Below are positions 1 to 4,871 of a DNA stretch of 5,726 nt, piece by piece. A program made the translations under genes and the position numbers. Under the pieces are notes generated by a model. That model was not told the origin of the DNA. It saw nothing but the letters and a program-made list of their open reading frames with translations, and ran no database searches. The stretch is from Armatimonadota bacterium. GTDB taxonomy: Bacteria; Armatimonadota; Fimbriimonadia; Fimbriimonadales; Fimbriimonadaceae. Positions within the stretch are counted from its first letter, which is position 1, and every line of letters starts with the position of its first letter. The DNA is taken from positions 1 to 5,726 of the forward strand of contig JAFAFM010000046.1 in NCBI GenBank assembly GCA_023423495.1, given 5' to 3'.

Positions 1-42
1 GAGCCAGCCCACGAAAACGAGCTTACCTGGCAACCATTTGGC

Positions 43-78
43 AAAAAAAAGGCCGGTTAATCTCTCGATTAACCAGCC
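43..78 (-). terminator. strong rho-independent terminator, leftward
   Basis: On the minus strand a stem of 12 positions with 11 pairs and one mismatch (51-62 with 67-78; the inner 8 bp GGTTAATC/GATTAACC are perfect) closes a GAGA loop of the GNRA type and runs straight into eight T. This is a textbook intrinsic terminator for leftward transcription. It lies about 380 bases beyond the tag stop codon, so it could end a long tag 3' UTR or a separate small transcript from the gene-free stretch. The plus strand has no T-run after the stem, so it acts in one direction. Confidence 0.88.
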
Positions 79-84
79 ATGCCG

Positions 85-104
85 GATTCACCCGAGGGTG
101 AATC
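85..104 (-). repeat. perfect 8-bp-arm hairpin next to the terminator
   Basis: GATTCACC (85-92) and GGTGAATC (97-104) form a perfect inverted repeat around a four-base loop, CUCG on the minus strand, closed by C-G. It lies 10 bases from the terminator stem, with the same arm and loop lengths, so the two would form tandem hairpins at the 3' end of a leftward RNA. The arms differ in sequence from the terminator's, so it is not a copied element. Confidence 0.6.
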
Positions 105-162
105 AGCGGCCCCTTCTTGTTAATGCGTGCGAAGAGCGCCTTGAGGTTTTTTAGGGATCTCG

Positions 163-178
163 TACTCCTTTCGGAGCA
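163..178 (-). repeat. short hairpin with a GAAA tetraloop
   Basis: On the minus strand CTCC and GGAG enclose GAAA, extended outward by a G-U and a U-A pair to give a 6-bp stem. GAAA is a classic GNRA tetraloop only when read on the minus strand (the plus strand would give TTTC), which fits a leftward structured RNA. The stem is short, and by itself the hit could be chance. Confidence 0.35.
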
Positions 179-179
179 T

Positions 180-459
180 TGAAATCTTTCACGCGATATT
201 TCTTACTCAATATGAGCGTAATTGAGTTCCAGCGTCTTCGCCTTTTCTGAAATTCGGCCAAAAGTCCCGCAGTAAGTTCAAACTGCTGCCTGCAGTACCG
301 AAATCATCACCCCTGTGGTCTTCCTCACGCAGAGAAAAACCCGCATTGCATGAATCATGGGTAATTGTGCAGGAAACTCCTAACCCCTCGGATCAGCGAT
401 CCCTCCAAACTCATCAAGAAGGACGTGAGACAGCGATCATAAGTTCAGCGATCGGCGCT
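180..459. other. gene-free stretch with small inverted repeats
   Basis: No convincing coding region, tRNA or rRNA is seen here. Contents: a 7-bp inverted repeat ACTCAAT/ATTGAGT with a 9-base loop (205-227); alternating five-base elements GCAGT, ACTGC, GCAGT (269-273, 282-286, 292-296) that could pair 1:2 or 2:3; an 11-base near-palindrome CATGAATCATG (349-359); an inverted repeat GGATC/GATCC (390-402); and three direct copies of CAGCGATC at 394, 431 and 446. It is immediately downstream of tag and could be its long 3' UTR, a small RNA locus ending at the 43-78 terminator, or decayed sequence. Confidence 0.5.
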
Positions 460-993
460 TTACCGTGAAAATAACCAGGCTGGGTGAGACTTCCGGGCCA
501 CTTCTGCGATTGGGCAGTCGGCATCATGTGCTCCCGGCAGGTAGCCGAGGCTCATGAGAAACTCCCGGACGATCTCTCCGCCGGTGAAGCGAAACTTCGT
601 TTTGAAGGACTTCACCCAGTCAGCTTTTAACTGCGGATGCAGCGATCGGAGCCACTCGTTGAATCCACCCATCGCCCGCATATCCCGAATGACTTGTGCG
701 TTGTGGATCGCCGCCTCGATCTTCAGTCGGTTGCGGATAATTCCTGAGTCTGCCATCAGGCGTTCGATATCCGATGGCTTAAACTCGGCGACGCGATCGA
801 CCGACCATGCACCATACGCTTCCTTAAAGCCTTCCCGCTTCTTTAAGATGGTCTCCCAGCTCAACCCCGCTTGGTTGATCTCCAGGATCAACCGCTCGAA
901 CAGGACACTTTCGTTTTCTTGATAGAAGCCGTACTCCTCCGCATGGTAGGATGCGTGTACGGGACTCGTGGAGGCAAATTCGCAGTACGTCAA
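460..993 (-). CDS. tag: DNA-3-methyladenine glycosylase I
   Basis: Base-excision repair enzyme that removes 3-methyladenine from alkylated DNA, leaving an abasic site; cytoplasmic, 177 aa, close to the usual 180-190. The family's zinc snap is complete: Cys4 and His17 at the N-terminus, His156 and Cys160 (H-x3-C) near the C-terminus. The base-recognition acid is Glu38 in E-I-N-Q-A-G-L-S-W, with Trp46 and Tyr16 also at their E. coli Tag positions. E. coli Trp6 is Phe6 here, and the usual E-W-G after YHxxE is E-Y-G. The start is TTG: it overlaps the TGA of the upstream flavoprotein gene as TTGA (990-993), with AAGGA nine bases before it, and puts Cys4 at the canonical position. It is the second gene of a leftward operon, probably translationally coupled. 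Confidence 0.95.
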   Translation of the reverse strand: MTYCEFASTSPVHASYHAEEYGFYQENESVLFERLILEINQAGLSWETILKKREGFKEAYGAWSVDRVAEFKPSDIERLMADSGIIRNRLKIEAAIHNAQVIRDMRAMGGFNEWLRSLHPQLKADWVKSFKTKFRFTGGEIVREFLMSLGYLPGAHDADCPIAEVARKSHPAWLFSR

Positions 994-2255
994 AAGCCCG
1001 CATCCTTGGCCGCGCTCTCACCCGCGACGTAGCCGGTCGCGAAAGCGCTTTGTAAGTTATAGCCGCCGACGGGCCCAGCGATGTCTAGTACTTCCCCGCA
1101 AAGATACAGACCCTTAGCAATCTTCGATCGCATAGATTGAGGGTCTACCTCATCCAAAGCTATTCCACCGGCGACGCATTCGCCCTTTTCGAGGGGTACG
1201 GCTTTTACTGCGCCAAGTTTCCAACCCTTGACCGTTTCGGTGAGCCGGTTCTTTGCTTTTTGACTGAGCTCTCCAGACTGCTGCGAAGATTGCAAACCGG
1301 CACCCAATATGATTTCTGTGCCAAGCACCTTGGGCACCCATTGTTCGGTTATCGAACTAATCTGCTTCCGTGGATGGTGCTGACACCAATCATTGATATG
1401 CTGTGCAGTCTCCTCAAAGCTGCTGGATGGGTCGAGATCCACTTCCAAATGCACCGGCCCGCGCTCCATCGACTCTACAACCGCCCTGCTAATCCCAAGG
1501 GCACATGGCCCGGAAATGCCTCGGTGGGTAAAGAGAAGGTCGCCTTTCCACCGTGCGATTTCCTTGGTGCCTTCTCGTGCCTTGAGCGTGATATACCTCA
1601 ACGCCACACCAGAAAATTCGGCAAGTGCTTCGGCTTCCAAATAAATCGGAGCAAGTGCCGCTCGGACTTTAATGATCGAATGACCGGCAGTCCGAGCCCA
1701 CTGCCACCCGTCTCCCGTGGTGCCGCTGTTTGGATATGAACTGCCACCCGTCGCGACGATCACACGTGAGCACTCAATCGTTTCTTCTCCCACCTTAATG
1801 CCGCGAATCTCGTCATCCCGAAGGGAAATCCCTGTTACCGGAGCCTCTAACCTAATTCGAACACCAGCATCTACTAAGTAGGTGCGGAGAATTCCGACTA
1901 CATCCTTGGCCGTTTGATCGACCGGGAAAATGCGACCGTCGGGCCGAGTGTAAACCTTTAGGCCACGGTCGGTCAGCATTTTCACAATTTGGTGGTTCCT
2001 GAAGCGGTAACAGGCGGGACGGATGAAGCGCCGCTCGTTCTCTCGGAAAGCACGTAGCACATCCTCGATCTCGCCATCGTGAGTGATGTTGCACTTGCCC
2101 CCACCACTAATGAGGATTTTGGTTCCGATCCGATTCGTCTTCTCGAGTAGGAGCGTTCGGGCGCCTAATGAGGCTGCTCGCCACGAAGCGATAATCCCGG
2201 CCGCACCAGCTCCAACTACGATCACATCGGGATTTTCCACAATGCATTTTGGCAA
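990..2255 (-). CDS. NAD(P)/FAD-dependent oxidoreductase, HI0933/BaiN-like
   Basis: A cytoplasmic flavoprotein of 421 aa, normal for the HI0933/TIGR00275 family (often labelled BaiN-like or aminoacetone oxidase). The physiological substrate is unknown for most members. The dinucleotide fold is at the N-terminus: V-V-G-A-G-A-A-G (13-20), with Glu38 closing the second strand to bind the FAD ribose. The family signature I-S-G-G-G-K-C-N-I-T follows at 49-58, then V-A-T-G-G-S-S-Y-P at 167-175, F-T-H-R-G-I-S-G-P at 242-250, A-G-G-I-A-L-D-E-V at 362-370, and the closing FAD motif G-E-V-L-D-I-A-G-P-V-G-G-Y-N-L-Q at 387-402. The start is uncertain: TTG at 2255 has no good ribosome binding site, a GTG at 2240 would remove five residues, and no ATG is in frame after an upstream TAG. 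It is first in the operon with tag and divergent from a MarR gene. Confidence 0.93.
   Translation of the reverse strand: MPKCIVENPDVIVVGAGAAGIIASWRAASLGARTLLLEKTNRIGTKILISGGGKCNITHDGEIEDVLRAFRENERRFIRPACYRFRNHQIVKMLTDRGLKVYTRPDGRIFPVDQTAKDVVGILRTYLVDAGVRIRLEAPVTGISLRDDEIRGIKVGEETIECSRVIVATGGSSYPNSGTTGDGWQWARTAGHSIIKVRAALAPIYLEAEALAEFSGVALRYITLKAREGTKEIARWKGDLLFTHRGISGPCALGISRAVVESMERGPVHLEVDLDPSSSFEETAQHINDWCQHHPRKQISSITEQWVPKVLGTEIILGAGLQSSQQSGELSQKAKNRLTETVKGWKLGAVKAVPLEKGECVAGGIALDEVDPQSMRSKIAKGLYLCGEVLDIAGPVGGYNLQSAFATGYVAGESAAKDAGF
1003..1007 (-). promoter_or_regulatory. ribosome binding site for tag
   Basis: AAGGA on the minus strand ends nine bases before the TTG at 993. It lies inside the last codons of the upstream flavoprotein gene, and together with the TTGA overlap it supports the TTG as the true tag start. 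Confidence 0.6.
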
Positions 2256-2267
2256 ACTTCTTTGCCA
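2250..2267. promoter_or_regulatory. palindrome, candidate MarR operator
   Basis: TGGCAAA and TTTGCCA form a perfect 7-bp-arm inverted repeat around CTTC, 18 bp in all, the size MarR dimers usually bind. It covers the -35 box of the marR promoter (2262-2267) and the TTG start codon of the divergent flavoprotein gene (2253-2255), so a bound dimer could affect both directions. The assignment to this MarR protein is inferred from position only. A weaker TGGT-N6-ACCA repeat lies at 2282-2295 over the -10 box. Confidence 0.5.
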
Positions 2268-2290
2268 TTCGGAACATTGTTTGGTATGCT
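2262..2290 (+). promoter_or_regulatory. sigma70-type promoter of marR
   Basis: A -35 box TTGCCA (2262-2267) and a -10 box TATGCT (2285-2290) are separated by exactly 17 bp. Standard spacing puts the transcription start at about 2297, the A of the marR ATG, predicting a leaderless mRNA. No Shine-Dalgarno sequence is seen before that ATG, which agrees. Confidence 0.6.
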
Positions 2291-2296
2291 AACCAT

Positions 2297-2740
2297 ATGG
2301 CCGCCGAACGACTTAGCCTCGCTCCCGATTCTTTGGTCGCCCAAGCGCTGGTGATGGCTGACTTGGTGAGCGTTGCGATGGAACCGGCCCTCATCCTGCA
2401 CGGAATCAAGCCGGGCACGTTCGATCTCCTAAGCACAATCCACGCAGCCGGCTCGAATGCAACTCAGGCAGAGATCTCCCGACGCCTCGGCATCCGCCCG
2501 CCAACTCTAACTGAAGCGCTTAGGGGTTTGAAGCATCTTGTCGAGCAGGTACCCAGCGCAACCGACAACCGCGTAAAGAATCTAAGACTCACCGCGCAAG
2601 GCGAGAAGGCCCTGGCTTCCACGATCAAGGCCGTGGAAAACGTCGCCAAGGCAATGGCCGCGGGCATCGACAAGGATCGGTTAAAAGATGCCGTTGAAAC
2701 CATGAAACAAGCCAACCGGCAACTCTCGCAAACGATTTAA
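2297..2740 (+). CDS. MarR-family transcriptional regulator
   Basis: A 147-aa cytoplasmic DNA-binding protein, a typical size for MarR. MarR proteins are dimers that bind short palindromes and usually release them on binding a small ligand or on cysteine oxidation. After an N-terminal dimerisation helix, the winged helix-turn-helix spans about 40-101: A-T-Q-A-E-I-S-R-R-L-G-I (55-66), recognition helix R-P-P-T-L-T-E-A-L-R-G-L (67-78), and a wing with the family D-x-R (Asp90, Arg92) followed by L-R-L-T-A-Q-G. The C-terminal helix completes the dimer interface. No Cys is present, so cysteine-based redox sensing is unlikely. The ATG at 2297 is preferred over a TTG at 2249 that would overlap the divergent gene and its palindrome. 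It is probably autoregulated, and first in an operon with the two downstream small genes. Confidence 0.9.
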   Translation: MAAERLSLAPDSLVAQALVMADLVSVAMEPALILHGIKPGTFDLLSTIHAAGSNATQAEISRRLGIRPPTLTEALRGLKHLVEQVPSATDNRVKNLRLTAQGEKALASTIKAVENVAKAMAAGIDKDRLKDAVETMKQANRQLSQTI

Positions 2741-2751
2741 GACAGGACATT

Positions 2752-2757
2752 AGGAGG
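2752..2757 (+). promoter_or_regulatory. strong Shine-Dalgarno for the 23-aa ORF
   Basis: AGGAGG, a perfect anti-Shine-Dalgarno match, followed by a 10-base A-rich spacer and an ATG at 2768. It is the best ribosome binding site in the window and lies 11 bases after the marR stop, so translation of the small ORF is expected from the marR transcript. Confidence 0.75.
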
Positions 2758-2767
2758 AAAACAAAAA

Positions 2768-2839
2768 ATGCATGGAAGCTACAGTCTTTTTGAATCCGAG
2801 ATTCGTCTCTATCCACAAGTCGGAGGTATGAACCGGTGA
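2768..2839 (+). CDS. 23-aa small protein or leader peptide
   Basis: Not recognised. ATG to TGA encodes 23 residues, beginning M-H-G-S-Y-S-L-F-E-S-E-I and ending Q-V-G-G-M-N-R. There is no membrane segment, no signal peptide and no run of one amino acid that would suggest an attenuator. The case for translation is strong: AGGAGG at 2752-2757 with ideal spacing, and a TGA that overlaps the GTG start of the next gene as GTGA (2836-2839). It starts 27 bases after the marR stop. It may be a functional microprotein, a translational-coupling leader for the downstream gene, or the true N-terminus of that gene separated by a frameshift; the neat overlap argues against the last. Confidence 0.55.
   Translation: MHGSYSLFESEIRLYPQVGGMNR
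2822..2826 (+). promoter_or_regulatory. ribosome binding site for the lamin-tail-like gene
   Basis: GGAGG inside the 23-aa ORF, nine bases before the GTG at 2836. It decides for GTG as the start of the downstream gene; the ATG at 2828 is too close and in the other frame. Confidence 0.65.
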
Positions 2840-3207
2840 TTCGAATAGTGGGCGTTCAACGGAGTGAGAGTCCCAACGAGGAATTTGTGCTGTTTCAAAA
2901 CCAGGGGACACTACGCGAAGTCCTACGTGGTCACGTGGTGCTGAGCGAGATGGCCCTGGAATCTGGCGAGCACTTGCAGCTCTCCCATGTGTTCCGAGAG
3001 GATGAGCAGATTCCCTCGGGCATGTACGTAATTCTCTACAGCGGATACGGCAAGCCCAGGTGGGCTCGTACGAAGGAAAACGCGCTCGTGTATTTCGCCT
3101 ACATGAACCGCGACGAGTCCGTATGGACCAAGTGCCCCGGCCCGCTGCACCTTCTCATGAAGCAGCATTCGTACGCCACCCGGCCGAACCAACTGTTGGC
3201 TTCTTAA
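2836..3207 (+). CDS. small protein resembling a lamin-tail (LTD-like) fold
   Basis: 123 aa, function unknown. The pattern is beta-rich without signal peptide or membrane helix. An opening strand I-R-I-V-G-V is followed by N-E-E-F-V-L-F-Q-N (14-22), the phrase typical of lamin-tail domains (N-E-E-F-V-E-L-x-N). Next come a polar region (40-58), I-P-S-G-M-Y-V-I-L-Y-S-G-Y-G (59-72), matching the LTD 'G-x-x-x-x-I-x-x-G' turn, and V-Y-F-A-Y-M-N-R-D-E-S-V-W (85-97). Bacterial LTDs usually occur in secreted or DNA-associated multidomain proteins; a free-standing cytoplasmic one is less usual. The fold call is from pattern recognition only. GTG start with GGAGG nine bases upstream, coupled to the 23-aa ORF; third gene of the marR cluster. 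Its TAA shares TTAA with the convergent peptidase stop. Confidence 0.72.
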   Translation: MIRIVGVQRSESPNEEFVLFQNQGTLREVLRGHVVLSEMALESGEHLQLSHVFREDEQIPSGMYVILYSGYGKPRWARTKENALVYFAYMNRDESVWTKCPGPLHLLMKQHSYATRPNQLLAS

Positions 3208-4871
3208 ACCCTGACGGTTTTTCTCACCGTGCCAGCTCGGTCATGCTTGAAGGTCACTTCATAATCGCCGGGCTGGACGACCCATTCGAATACAGTCTGA
3301 TCCTCGTTCCCTAACGAGCCCCACGACATACTGGCCGCGGCCCCAAGTGAACTCCAGCCCTCTAACTGCGGACCTTCTTGCCGAAGTTTGCCGCTGATGA
3401 GCCAATCATTGCCACTGGCGTTTGGCTTTGTTATTTCCCCGACGACACCACGGCACATTTTCTTCTGAACCGCGTGCTTGGTCACGCCGGTCGACAGCCA
3501 CCCCACGTTCTGCACAACCACGCGGAGGGCGCCGCCATTGATCTGCACCTTCGTGATCTCCAATCGTGGGGAAAGCCCAGCTTGCCAGATCACCCACTCC
3601 GCGAGGGGAGTGACTTCCTTTTCCAAGAATTGCGGCGGTGGATTGCGGAAGGCGTACTCTCGATCCCAGCCGCCAATCTCGACCTTGCCAAGTTGCGGGT
3701 GCTCGAACTCCTTCCAATCATAGTGCCCTTTGCCTTCCAACGCAGAGTCGCTCCATTCGAGCATCTTCACATCCTCTTCGTGAGGATGGTCTCGGAACCA
3801 GTCAATGTATTTGTAATCCTTGATTCCGGCTTGGCGTTGGGGTGACCAAATTTCCGTGGTCCAAGCATAGACTCCACGATGCTCGTACATCCAGTCGTCG
3901 AAGACGCCGGTGATGACCTCTTTCGGATGGTATCGAAACTCATGGTAGTTCGATATCGCGGGGTAGCCGGTCATCTCAAAGCCCTTGTCACCGATCGTCT
4001 TAAAGTTCCATAGATCCTCCGGCGGCATCTCATCATCGGCATAACGACTCGAGGGTCGCAGATGGACTCCGCTGAAAGTGTGGAACGTGACGGCGCCACA
4101 GATGTTGGGGCGCTCCGAGACCGCTTTGACTGCCGCGTGAATCTCGGGCTCGCTCGTTGGGAATGGCCCGGCGCCATGCTGTTCGCCCTCCAACCGCCAG
4201 GCGCTCGGAAAGTTGCGGTTTAGGTCGAGCCCCTGGGCCACCTTTCGATCACGCAGCGTGAGTCCATCCCAATTGTGGAATTCACCCTCCGGCAAAAGGC
4301 GGTAAGCCTTCTGCTCTTTGTTCAAACCAGGCTTTCTTCGCATTAAGAGTCTTGGATTCAGATCTGACTCCACCCATGGTCCGTTGGGATCCGGAATGCG
4401 CATCCAAAGTATCCGGCCATTGCCGTCCATATCCTTACGCTCGATCCCATAAAAGTCTTCCTCGTCGTAGGGATAGCTGCGCGTGCTGCTCCGAATGATC
4501 CTCGGAGGGTTCTCCATCGCCCATTCCGCGCCATCGGGGTTCAGCCGGGGCACGACATAAAAGGCATGGGTTTTCAGCAACTCAGCGGTCTCTGCTGTCC
4601 CCCGACGGGTTAACAGTTCGATCACCATCAGCGACGCGGTGCTCGCGCTGAGCTCGCTGGCATGGATATTTCCATCCACCCAGAAGGCGGGCTTCTCAGA
4701 ATCGGGCTTGGTTTTGCAGTCTGAGACTGTAACCAGCCAGATATCCCGACCCTCATGCGACTTGCCGATGGAAGTCACCCTGACTAGGTCCGGAAACTCC
4801 TGCTCATATCCGCGCAGGATCTCCGTGAGGTCGGCGTAAGTGTAGTAACGGTCAAAGGCGATGTCCGGCAT
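3204..4871 (-). CDS. M14-family zinc metallocarboxypeptidase
   Basis: Predicted zinc carboxypeptidase that removes C-terminal residues from peptides; 555 aa counting from ATG 4871. Metal ligands: H-A-S-E (His70, Glu73) and His264 in T-F-H-T-F-S-G. Substrate-binding N-P-D-G lies at 111-114 and D-L-N-R-N-F-P at 216-222 (Asn-Arg clamp), then P-T-S-E-P-E at 238-243. The catalytic Glu340 is in W-T-T-E-I-W. An insert of about 90 residues (120-215) includes D-M-D-G-N-G, possibly calcium-binding, and M-R-I-P-D-P-N-G. From about 436 a beta-sandwich-like tail (V-V-V-Q-N-V-G, CARDB-like) follows the catalytic domain. No signal peptide is visible from either start, although relatives are often exported. 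The alternative GTG at 4901 adds ten residues; neither start has a clear ribosome binding site, and the family alignment seems to begin near the ATG. It is a lone leftward gene, tail to tail with the marR cluster. Confidence 0.92.
   Translation of the reverse strand: MPDIAFDRYYTYADLTEILRGYEQEFPDLVRVTSIGKSHEGRDIWLVTVSDCKTKPDSEKPAFWVDGNIHASELSASTASLMVIELLTRRGTAETAELLKTHAFYVVPRLNPDGAEWAMENPPRIIRSSTRSYPYDEEDFYGIERKDMDGNGRILWMRIPDPNGPWVESDLNPRLLMRRKPGLNKEQKAYRLLPEGEFHNWDGLTLRDRKVAQGLDLNRNFPSAWRLEGEQHGAGPFPTSEPEIHAAVKAVSERPNICGAVTFHTFSGVHLRPSSRYADDEMPPEDLWNFKTIGDKGFEMTGYPAISNYHEFRYHPKEVITGVFDDWMYEHRGVYAWTTEIWSPQRQAGIKDYKYIDWFRDHPHEEDVKMLEWSDSALEGKGHYDWKEFEHPQLGKVEIGGWDREYAFRNPPPQFLEKEVTPLAEWVIWQAGLSPRLEITKVQINGGALRVVVQNVGWLSTGVTKHAVQKKMCRGVVGEITKPNASGNDWLISGKLRQEGPQLEGWSSLGAAASMSWGSLGNEDQTVFEWVVQPGDYEVTFKHDRAGTVRKTVRV
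3206..3222 (+). terminator. weak possible terminator of the marR cluster
   Basis: AAACC and GGTTT pair around CTGAC right at the stop codon of the lamin-tail-like gene, and the second arm runs into TTC, giving five T in all. The stem is only five pairs, three of them A-T, and it lies inside the coding end of the convergent peptidase gene, so termination here would be inefficient. Confidence 0.25.

Larger units (their letters stand above)
23..179 (-). pseudogene. possible frameshifted fragment of an HNH-type endonuclease
   Basis: Low-confidence reading. From an ATG at 179 the minus strand encodes 19 codons and stops at 120-122. The neighbouring frame stays open to a TAA at 23-25. The two frames join smoothly if one base is removed from a run of six T on the plus strand (147-152), giving a 51-residue product. 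Its middle contains FARINKKGPLIHP followed by P-A-W, which resembles from memory the start of small HNH endonucleases (F-x-x-K-V-N-K-x-G-P-x-HP-x5-C-W-x-W), with the usual Cys replaced by Ala. The HNH catalytic part is absent, and the strong terminator at 43-78 lies inside the open frame. It may be a decayed gene end or chance. The ribosome binding site is weak (GAAAG, six bases before the ATG). Confidence 0.22.

Noticed and set aside
269..286. tRNA T-arm-like stem GCAGT-N8-ACTGC
   Set aside because: The loop is not TTCRANN-like and no matching acceptor, D or anticodon arms surround it.
1..459. tmRNA, 6S or RNase P RNA on the minus strand
   Set aside because: Length and hairpins prompted the idea, but I find no CCA end with acceptor pairing, no tag-peptide frame ending in the usual Ala-Ala, and no core motifs of those RNAs.
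1137..1739. 200-codon open frame on the plus strand
   Set aside because: It lies wholly inside the well-supported flavoprotein gene on the other strand and resembles no protein family.
2249..2296. TTG at 2249 as marR start
   Set aside because: The extra 16 residues do not fit the MarR N-terminus, and the start would overlap the divergent gene, the palindrome and the marR promoter.
3378..3845. 155-codon open frame on the plus strand
   Set aside because: It is antisense to the M14 peptidase C-terminal half, which has intact catalytic motifs, and it has no recognisable domain.
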